From Kalaharituber pfeilii (taxonomy: Eukaryota > Ascomycota > Pezizomycetes > Pezizales > Pezizaceae): a DNA stretch of 15,190 nt. The position numbers were made by a program, and so were the translations under genes. The stretch lies in NCBI GenBank assembly GCA_015179045.1, contig WHUZ01000282.1:1-15190 (forward strand), read 5' to 3'. The notes under the pieces are model-generated. The model did not search any database. It saw only the letters and a program-made list of their open reading frames with translations, and was not told where the DNA came from. Position 1 is the stretch's first letter; each line of letters starts with the position of its first letter. Below, piece by piece: positions 8,241 to 15,190 of this stretch.

Positions 8241-8454
8241 AGGCTCAATCTATAGGAATGCAATGGAGTGGTATGGTATAGAGTATTGATAAAAAGGCAC
8301 GATGATATGGTAGAGTGGTAGGGTATGGAGAGGTCGTGAAAGGGCGCCTGTATATATTGCAATAGCTAGGAATATATAAATAATTCAATATATACTGAAT
8401 TGAAAACATATGAGGATATGTATACAGAGTTGACAACGTGGTACTACTATCACA
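8241..8454. other. AT-rich spacer with two small inverted repeats
   Basis: AATTCA...TGAATT (8382-8401) and ACATAT...ATATGT (8406-8421) are adjacent short inverted repeats. No gene seen. Confidence 0.45.
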
Positions 8455-8751
8455 GTGCACCTCCAACGAGGCCCTAGAGGAAATTGCATCCCCAATGAGC
8501 CCAATCATATCAACAGCGTACTCAATAACATCCACCAGGTTACGTGCGTCCCTAACGAGCTCAATCATGTCAACAGCATGCTCAACGATATCTATTAGGT
8601 TACGTGCGTCTCCAACGAGTCCAAACATGTCAACAGTGTGCCCAACGACATCTACTAAGTTACGTGCGTTACCAACGAGACTCACTAAGTGACCTGCATT
8701 ATCAACGAGACGTACCAGGTGGCCAACGTTATGAAGAGGCCTATTAGGTCA
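8455..8751. repeat. 30/60-bp minisatellite cut by element B
   Basis: Blocks reading ttacgtgcgt start at 8540, 8600 and 8660, exactly 60 bp apart. Each 60-mer is two related 30-mers beginning AACGA, and the array ends in single 30-mers. Because 60 is a multiple of 3, both strands stay open; the minus frame is a 20-residue repeat (RNLVDVVGHTVDMFGLVGDA and variants). The array ends at the outer edge of B's 3' LTR (8752). Confidence 0.8.
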
Positions 8752-8906
8752 TGTCAGCGTAGGCATCGCTGGACTCACGAAAGTGGCACTGGTTTTCCAC
8801 AAAGGTAGCGAAGCGGACGGCAGAGGTTACGCGAGAGCGTTTTCAAGTGAGAGACTTAGAACACTGCTTGTGTCTTGATTTCCTTCTAGCTAACTGTTCA
8901 GCTCGT

Positions 8907-8914
8907 TTATATAG
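8907..8914 (-). promoter_or_regulatory. TATA box, 3' LTR of B
   Basis: TATATAAA on the minus strand; transcription would start about 25-30 nt downstream near 8880. The same octamer is kept in the other LTR. Confidence 0.6.
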
Positions 8915-9007
8915 ACTTCCGGCCGTCATACATGACTAGTCAATTGACAGTAACATGACGATAAACATGCTAAGGCATACAGGCAGACAAATGTAACAGA
9001 AAACATG

Positions 9008-9260
9008 CATCAGGAAGGTCCGTAATAGCAGGAAAGGCGTGAACGTAATAGAAGCATGCATTAGGAAGGTCCGTGGTAGCTGGAAAGGCGTGGACATAAT
9101 GGAGGCATGTATTAGGAAGGTCTGCGGTAGCCGGAAAGGCGTGAACGTAATGGAGGCATGCGTTAGGAAGGTCTGCAGTAGCCGGAAAGGCGTGAATGTA
9201 ATAGCAACATGCATCAGGAAGGTCTGTGATGCATGTGCGCATATTGGTAGACCATGTGCA
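9008..9260. repeat. 51-bp tandem repeats within the B LTR
   Basis: AGGAAGGTC starts at 9012, 9063, 9114, 9165 and 9216, exactly 51 bp apart. Each unit also carries ggaaaggcgtgaacgtaat and catgcatt. Because 51 is a multiple of 3 the minus strand keeps long open frames (FLMHASITFTPF-type repeats), which I take as by-products. The repeats lie upstream of the TATA box, where enhancer repeats occur in other LTRs. Confidence 0.9.
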
Positions 9261-9395
9261 ACTTCAACACACACTTCAGTAGGCAACCACCGTTTACCAG
9301 TGGACGTTGCCTAGTGGTAATCAGTCACATCTTTAGCATACGTCTCTGGCGGTGCTTCCGGAACCGACTCCATAAGTCTTACCTTAGCCGTAACA

Positions 9396-9404
9396 TCACC
9401 CCCT
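9396..9404 (-). promoter_or_regulatory. Polypurine tract of element B
   Basis: AGGGGGTGA on the minus strand directly before the LTR start TGTTACGGC. Identical to the tract of element C. Confidence 0.8.
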
Positions 9405-9704
9405 GTTTTAGAGCTTTTTTGCCCCGAAAAGCTTCTAAAAATCCAAAAATCTATTCAGTAGGGTCAGTGTATGCTCTTGTGTGGCTAAGAGTGTCGGCGT
9501 ACCCTATGCGCAGAGTACTGGTGATTCATTGTAAGTACAATGGCTGATGGTAAGACTGGTGTGTTCTGCACTTAAATTCAGTGTTAGCCATTAAACCACT
9601 TCTCAGGTAAAACCCTGTAGGAAACCCTTGAGAGCGTGGAAGGTATAACACCTACATGAGGTTGTAGCTTTGCTAGCTAGACCTCGATAGTACCATATAA
9701 TATA
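9405..9704 (-). other. 3' non-coding region of element B
   Basis: About 300 nt between the end of pol and the PPT. No further gene, such as an envelope-like frame, is visible. Confidence 0.6.
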
Positions 9705-12700
9705 TCACAATGCCTGTAAGGCGGGGTCCTTAGGCTTTCGTAGGTACTTTGTATGGAATTCCCTGACGGACTCCAGCGAGCATTGTAGGTTACCAATTGG
9801 TTCCCAAGTGTCCTCATCTTCGTTGTACCCCTGCCAGCGGATTCGGTATTTGACCTGGCCCCAGACCTTGCGGCTGTCGACGACGTGGTCGACGTCGTAG
9901 TAGAGTTCTTCGTCATCATCAAGGTCCGTGTCGTCTCGACTTTGAAAGGGCTTAAGGAGGCTGACATGGATGACACTATGCAGTTGCATGCCTTTGGGCA
10001 GCTGAAGTTCGTACGCATGACGACTGACAACCCTCTTCACTTCATAGGGACCGATGTACTTATTGGTGAGCGCTCGGTTGTTGCCTGACTTAACTTGTAG
10101 GTTTCGCCGGTCAACAAGCACTTTGTCGCACACTTTGAATTGCCTAGACTTCTCGGTGAAGAGCTTCGACCTCTTGTCATTAATCTTCTTAAGAGTATCG
10201 TGTACCTGGTTGTGTACGGCAGTCATCCTAGGTACCCAGTCCTCGGCCGCTGGTGAGGCGAAAGTGTGTTCGTCCGAGACATGTATCGTTTTTGGGTTGA
10301 ATCCATACAGGCTCTCGAATGGAGTATGACCATGGGTCGATGACTTGGAAGTGTTGTACGCATACTCTGCTAGAGGCAACCAAGTAACCCAACAGTTTTG
10401 CCTATCATGATAGAAGATGCGTAAGTACTACTTGAGGGTTTGTATTGCGCACTCCGATAGTCCGTCAATCTGCGGATGGTAGGGAGTGGAAAGCCGAAGT
10501 TTGATATTGAGCTGCTGGTTAATATCCTTCCAGCAGGCTGAGGCAAATTGCGGTCCTCGGTCAGACGTAATAGCTTGTGGGAGGCCATGGTGTTACCAGA
10601 TGTTGTTGATAAAGGCTGAAGCTACATCCGTGGACGTCCAAGTAGTCTTTGCTGGTATATATCGTTGGACCTTGGTAAAACGGTCCATGATGACGAGAAT
10701 CGCATTGTAACCTTCAGATTCTGGTAACTCTCCAACAAAATCCATTGCTACTTCCTCAAAAGGCTTAACTCCAGTCGCATTGGCATTAATTGAGTTTGGC
10801 GAGCATGCCGGTCAGCCTTCGCTTTTTGGCATACTGTACAACTGGCAACGTATGTTTGTGTGGCTTCTTTCCATCCATCCCAGTAAAAGTTCCTGGATAC
10901 CATCTCTGAGTGCGATGCACCCCCCAGTACCAGCCACTTCTGAATCATGGCATTATTTCAGGACAGCTATTCTATGTTGTTCTGGTACCACCAGGAGCCC
11001 ATCCCTTCTTTCCTAATCCTTGGTATCGATCCCTTCCACTTCAGCCCCTTCTACCTTGATAGGATCGCCATTAATAAGTAATTGCCCATCTTTCAGGAGC
11101 TGAACTTCCAGGCCAGCGGATTCGTCACCGGTCCGACGTGATATAGCGTCAGCCTTCCCGTTATCACTTCTCTTGTGGTAAATGATAGTAAAGTCCAACT
11201 CGCACATCTTCATGTACCAGTTGGCTTACCAGGAGTCAAGCTTCTGCTTGGTGGTGAAGTCCTGTAAGCCGTTGTAATCCGTATAAATATCAACATGTAT
11301 CACCTACAGCCAGGTGTACCACTTTTTGGCAGCAGTTGACTATCGCCAATAGCTTTTTGTCATGGATGGGGTAGTTGCGCTCAGCTGCATTGAGGGCTCG
11401 TGAGTGGAAGTCGACTGGGTGAAGCATTTTAGTTGCGTTTTCCTCGTGATATTGGGACAGAATGCTAGCAAGGGCTTGGTTAGAGGCATCGGTTTTCATA
11501 ATCGTCTTTAGGCTTCTATCCCATGGGCGCAGTACTGGGGCAGATATAAAGGCTTCCTTTAGCTTGTCAAATGACTGCTGCTGTGCATCACCCCAAGAAA
11601 ATGGTACGTTGCCTGTGAGGGTTGTAAGCGGTTTGGCTCTGGCGCTGTAGTTTGAGATGAAGCGGCAGTAATAGTTGGCGAAACCTAGGAATTTCTGGAC
11701 TTCCTTCTTCTTAGTGGGTGTTGGCCAATCGGTGATAGTATTGAGCTTGTGAGAGGCCATCTTGAAGTCCTTCCCATTGATAATATGGCCAAGGAAGACT
11801 ATTTCTTGCACCTGGAATTCCGACTTGGCCAGGTTTATGGCTAGGCCATGGTCAAGGGGCAGTTGCAAGATTCGTTCCACGATTTTTTTGATGTTCGGCC
11901 TCAGTCTGTCCTCTATGGACCAAGATGTCATCTAAGTACCATATAACGCCATCAACATCCTTCAGGATTTCATCCATCATCTCCTGAGGCCTGTATAGTC
12001 CACACATAAACGGAGAGAACCATCCTTTTTCCAGACAAAGAGTATCGGTGCGCCAGCCGCGGATCTTGAATGCCGGATCTTACCGGTAGGCAAATGCTCT
12101 TCCAGGTACCTCTGCAGGGCTTCATCTTCCTCCCAGGTGGTCTTGTATATCGGGCCATTAGGTACTCTAGCATTAGGATCATTGAGCGGGATCTCGTAAT
12201 CCCAGGGTCCGTGGGGTGGTAGCCTGGCTGCTTGTTCCTCCGAAAACACTTGAGCGTAACGTTCGTAACGTTCGCATACATTAATCATTAGTAGTACGTC
12301 ACCTTCTTCCAAGGGTTCTTTTGCCAAGTCTAAAACAGAAACCGAAGGTAAAACAACCTTATCGCAAAGAACAACAAAATCACAGGAATTATGGACCAAA
12401 TGCCTGTTTTCACAATTAACAGAGAAACCTTTTCTTCCTAACCAAGATAATCCTAACAACACTTCTCTATCACCAATATCCAAACATTCTGCATCAAAGT
12501 CAAGTACAGTACTAGAGATCACATTACCTGATTTATTCTGAACGCCGGAAAAAGCAAACGCAGTATTTAAGACCTTTGTTCCATCTTCCAGGTAGCTTCC
12601 ATCTCCCTGCCATATATTTATGTCTCTAGCCCAGTCTTTCCAACCCAGTTTCTTACCTAAAGACAAAGAAACGACAGAAGTAGATGCACCAAGGTCAATG

Positions 12701-12801
12701 AGAGCTCGGATCTTCGTTCCTGAGGGTTAGAACTCAATATCTGTTGCCAGGAGAGGGTGGTGTTCTGGAGACTTCCCAACGGTGCTTTGGGTGCCCCTCA
12801 T
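9705..12801 (-). pseudogene. pol: Pol of element B: protease, RT, RNase H, integrase, chromodomain
   Basis: The chosen start is the ATG at 12799-12801, overlapping the gag stop and in frame with protease. Protease: IDLGAS (the family usually has D-S/T-G-A) near 12695. RT: KKDGSLRLCVDY near 12010, then a gap of about 70 codons, then WYLDDILVH at about 11920-11941 (catalytic YxDD) in another frame; an A7 run near 11883-11889 shifts back to VERILQLPLDHGLA. RNase H: TDAS, NYPIHDKKLLAI, and after a second shift near 11320, YTDYNGLQDF and NGKADAISRR. Integrase: zinc-finger remnant SCTVCQKAK; core D (MDFVGELPE), 59 residues, D (SDRGPQF), 35 residues, E (GLSECA), all three kept; two more shifts near 10920 and 10765. 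Seven in-frame stops, all TAA or TAG. A C-terminal GPY/F module and chromodomain follow. Confidence 0.93.
9750..9902 (-). other. Chromodomain at the integrase C-terminus
   Basis: About 51 residues from YYDVDHVVDSRKVWGQVKY through RIRWQGYNEDEDTWEP to LESVREFH. It has the aromatic cage-type W..Y and TWEP signature of chromodomains. Intact ones bind methylated histone tails and target integration to heterochromatin. Preceded by the GPY/F module (KYIGPYEVKRVV, about 9945-10082). Confidence 0.9.
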
Positions 12802-14642
12802 TCTTTTCCTGAATCGCTGTGGATTGACTTATCGTCTGTATTGAGTTCTGTAATGCGGACGGTGGGCCTATCAGTGGTGTGTTTCTTTTTAGTTGGATGC
12901 TCGACTCGGTCCTCTAGGAATTTGACTACTTTTTTTTCTTGTTTGGCCTTTGTGAGCGGCTTCTTCAGCTGATCAGGCTTGTATGTCCATCCTAGGAAGC
13001 AGTTTGATATTGGGTGGTTATCTCCTCCACAACGGACACACACTCCATCCCTCTTTCTGCGATCCTTAACCTCGTCTGGTACGTTGTCATTATTTTTTGG
13101 ATTCTCCAGGGTATACCCTTCTCGAGAAACAGCCTGTAGTATGGCGGTGGTCGCCCTTCCCGATGTTTGCTTACGCTTATTGATGGAGGACCTGTGCGAG
13201 GAGGAGTAGAAGGTCTTGGAGGTGTAGGTGGCAATGGATATAGCTTTTTCCTTCCATAGAGACCAGTTTGTTATAGCGTCTGGATGCCCTGCCATATCCT
13301 TTACGATTACGGTATTGACGTTCTTTATGATGAAGCTGATTAGGACCTTATACTCTAATCCTGCCGAAAAGTTCCATTCGTCGATGTCGGTAAGGTAGGA
13401 ACGGATATCCTTTGCTTGGCGGGTATTCTGGATCTTTCGAGCTTTTTCGGCTTTGTCTTGTTTGTCCTGGTATTGCTTGTGGAATTGCTCCCTACATTCC
13501 GGCTAGTTCCATTCCGAATTCCGGTGGTGCCTCCACCAGGTTTTTGCAGATCCTTCCAAGTAGTGGGAAATTATTCTGTTCTTAGTCCTGTTACTCTCAA
13601 TATTACATACCTTGAAGTACTCCTCCATGGAGAAGAGGAAATCCTCCAGTTCATCATGCTTTCCAGAAAATGACTTTGGCTGCTTCACCTTGGGTGGTGG
13701 TGAGCGGGACTTCGAATGAGACTGCCGTCGGCGGCGACGAGACCCTAAGCGGTGGCAGGACCCCGAACGACTGCAGGAGGGTCTCCGACCTCGATTATCC
13801 AGTGGTGGCGGTGGTGATGGTTGGTTCTGTTGCTAGTATAGAACGGTAGTAACCTGCTGGGTCAGTACATTCATCTGAGTGATTAATGTGGTCAGTTGGG
13901 TCCCCATCTCTTGTGCCATCATGGTTTGCAAGTTTTCAATTCTGCCATTTCTGGCCTGGGCTTCAGCTTCGAACCATTTATCTACCAAGTTAGCTAGTGT
14001 TTCGAAGTTGACTTTTACCAGCTCCTAGAGGTCCTCGATGTCCTATTTCCTTGTCTATAGCCACTCATTTTGGAGGTTCACAGTATCGGTTATTGCGGTT
14101 TCGGCACTAGATTTCGCATGTTCGGTTCTTTGCTCTAGACTTCCTGTCGTATGGCTCACTTCCTCTACGAAGGCTTTCATGAACTGGCTGCTTGAACCAG
14201 GGACCGAGAGGCCAGAGGCTGCGGGTTGTGCTCGTTGCTTTCCTTTGGACATCTTGGGAGATGCTGTGGCTAACACTCTGGGAGTTGGCTATGCGAGTGT
14301 AGGGAAGCGGGTGACCTGTGGCAGCCCGGTAGGAAGGAATTGTTCCGAAATTGTATACTGAGTGGGTAGGGCATTCCATCCTTCAATTTGGCGTGGGGCA
14401 GTATACTCGATCCGACAGAGCTGGTTATCTGCCGATTCGATCTGGTGGGGCTAGTTATCTGACAATCCGATCTGACGGGGCTGGTCATCTGATATGGCTA
14501 CATCTTGGCCATCATCGGTAAGGTGGGGCCGGGCCGTTTCAATGGATTGTACCTCTTCCGAAGCATCTCTGGACTCCTGGGGGGCGTGCTGGGAGCGGTT
14601 GGAGTACTGAGAGAGGCAGGAGAGGGATCGTTGGAGGTCCAT
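12798..14642 (-). pseudogene. gag: Gag of element B
   Basis: One minus-strand frame of about 615 codons from the ATG at 14640-14642 to TGA at 12798-12800, with seven internal stops, all TAG, and no frameshift. In order: N-part with a 10-residue triplication (14409-14498), a Lys/Ser stretch (MSKGKQRAQP), a coiled coil near residues 205-265 (EAEAQARNGRIENLQTMMAQ), an Arg/Ser-rich linker (GSRRRRRQSHSKSRS), a capsid region of retrotransposon-gag type (PKSFSGKHDELEDFLFSMEE, then GSAKTWW) near residues 320-445, and a CCHC zinc knuckle CVRCGGDNHPISNC at 12999-13040. It would assemble the particle and bind RNA. The final stop overlaps the pol ATG. Confidence 0.93.
14409..14498 (-). repeat. 30-bp triplication inside gag
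   Basis: Units beginning GATC(C/T)G start at 14409, 14439 and 14469, exactly 30 bp apart, so Gag carries three versions of a 10-residue block (DDQPRQIGLS type). The TAG in the middle unit falls where the other two have Gln. Confidence 0.85.
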
Positions 14643-14691
14643 TGGCAATAGGTATAAAAAAAAAAAAAGAATAAAGGTACTAGCAGTATAA
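14643..14691 (-). other. Leader of element B between 5' LTR and gag
   Basis: Only 49 nt. On the minus strand it starts TTATACTGCTAGTACC and includes a T12-13 run. The bases next to the LTR should be the primer-binding site, but no TGG-type site matching a tRNA 3' end is visible. Element A has a loosely related start here (ATATTACACCGCTGATC). Confidence 0.6.
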
Positions 14692-15190
14692 TGTCAGCAT
14701 AGGTATCGCTGGACTCACGAAAGTGGCACTGGTTTTCCGCGAAGGCAGCGAAGCAGACAGTAAAGTTTACGCAAGAGCGTTTTCAAGTGAGAGACTTAGA
14801 ACACTGCTTGTGTCTTGATTTTCTTTTAGCTAACTATTCAGCCTGTTTATATAGACTTCCGGCCATCATACATGACTAGTCAATTGACAGTAACATGACG
14901 ATAAACATGCTAAGGCATACAGGTAGGACAAACGTAACAGAAAACACGCATCAGGAAGGTCCATAATAGCAGGAAAGGCGTGAACGTAATAGAAGCATGC
15001 ATTAGGAAGGTCCGTGGTAGCTGGAAAGGCGTGGACGTAATGGAGGCATGATTAGGAAGGTCTGCGGTAGCCGGAAAGGCGTGAACGTAATGGAGGCATG
15101 CGTTAGGAAGGTCTGCGGTAGCTGGAAAGGCGTGAACGTAATAGAACATGCATCAGAAAGGTCTGTCATGCATGTGCATATATTGGTAAG
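14692..15190 (-). repeat. 5' LTR of element B (partial)
   Basis: 499 bp up to the window edge. Starts TGTCAGCATAGG as in the 3' LTR. The 51-bp repeats are present at about 14953, 15004, 15054, 15105 and 15155, with single-base deletions that change two spacings to 50. About 11 differences in the first 88 bases against the 3' LTR, nearly all transitions. Confidence 0.9.
14847..14854 (-). promoter_or_regulatory. TATA box, 5' LTR of B (element promoter)
   Basis: TATATAAA on the minus strand, the copy placed to drive the gag-pol transcript. Start expected about 25-30 nt downstream near 14820. Confidence 0.6.

Larger units (their letters stand above)
8752..9395 (-). repeat. 3' LTR of element B
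   Basis: 644 bp, TGTCAG at the left edge and CGTAACA at the right on the plus strand. Matches 14692-15190 with mainly transition differences. It contains five 51-bp tandem repeats in U3 and a TATA box. A boundary three bases further right (TGATGTTA) cannot be excluded. Confidence 0.9.
8752..15190 (-). mobile_element. Element B: near-complete but dead Ty3/gypsy chromovirus
   Basis: A minus-strand LTR retrotransposon. Left to right: 3' LTR 8752-9395, PPT 9396-9404, 3' non-coding, pol (9705-12801), gag (12798-14642), short leader, 5' LTR from 14692, which runs off the window after 499 of about 644 bp. LTR ends are TGTTA...TGACA. Order protease, RT, RNase H, integrase plus chromodomain defines a chromovirus. 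The bases outside the 3' LTR are GGTCA (8747-8751), one half of any 5-bp target duplication; the other half lies beyond the window. Stops, frameshifts and an RT deletion make it non-autonomous. Confidence 0.95.

Noticed and set aside
8438..8742. Possible CRISPR array because of regular 30/60-bp spacing
   Set aside because: Whole units are tandem copies with no unique spacers, and the context is eukaryotic.
8936..9314. Long overlapping open frames on both strands in the B LTR (FLMHASITFTPF-type repeats)
   Set aside because: They follow from the 51-bp repeats, whose period is divisible by 3, inside a non-coding LTR.
10054..10329. Plus-strand open frames antisense to integrase (also 10486-10710, 11462-11650, 12979-13209, 13416-13673)
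   Set aside because: The minus strand carries recognisable Pol and Gag domains in each of these places.
12798..14642. TAG-only stops in gag as a sign of stop-codon reassignment or suppression
   Set aside because: Pol also has TAA stops, frameshifts are present, and CpA-to-TpA mutation explains the pattern more simply.
14643..14700. T/A run in the B leader as a poly(A)-tail trace
   Set aside because: It lies between the LTR and the gag start and is explained as leader sequence.

Overview
The window looks like gene-poor, transposon-rich DNA of a filamentous fungus, most likely an ascomycete. The reasons are three Ty3/gypsy copies with integrase chromodomains (chromoviruses), decay dominated by C-to-T/G-to-A changes as left by repeat-induced point mutation (RIP), and long minisatellites. 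The species cannot be fixed from the sequence. I see no credible intact host gene, tRNA, rRNA or CRISPR.

Layout. (1) 1-2158: 5' part of element A, a minus-strand gypsy element: broken gag and a full 5' LTR (about 1546-2158). (2) 2159-3930: 3' part of element C, a plus-strand gypsy element: integrase, chromodomain, polypurine tract and truncated 3' LTR. The outer edge of A's LTR abuts C's pol, so A appears to have inserted into C. (3) 3930-4432: non-coding DNA ending in a 9-bp minisatellite. (4) 4432-6058: an insert between two 9-bp arrays. Its first 1.03 kb (4432-5464) is bounded by inverted ends of about 47 bp plus poly(T)/poly(A) and carries an unrecognised, slightly broken minus-strand reading frame. 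(5) 6060-8751: consecutive unrelated minisatellites with periods near 9, 55/135, 12/48, 20, 57 and 30/60 bp. (6) 8752-15190: element B, a minus-strand chromovirus complete except for the outer end of its 5' LTR: 3' LTR 8752-9395, PPT, pol, gag, 5' LTR from 14692.

Element B still shows how the parts worked. A TATA box in the LTR would drive a gag-pol RNA. Gag (about 615 codons, CCHC knuckle) ends in a TGA that overlaps an in-frame pol ATG as ATGA. Pol runs protease, reverse transcriptase, RNase H, integrase, GPY/F module, chromodomain. The copy is dead: 14 in-frame TAG/TAA codons, at least four frameshifts, and a deletion of roughly 70 codons removing the first catalytic region of reverse transcriptase. 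C is more decayed (about 17 stops, integrase Glu replaced by Lys).

The most original material is the TIR/poly(A)-bounded unit at 4432-5464 with its unknown protein, the chain of minisatellites, the 51-bp repeats inside the LTR, and the ATGA gag/pol junction.
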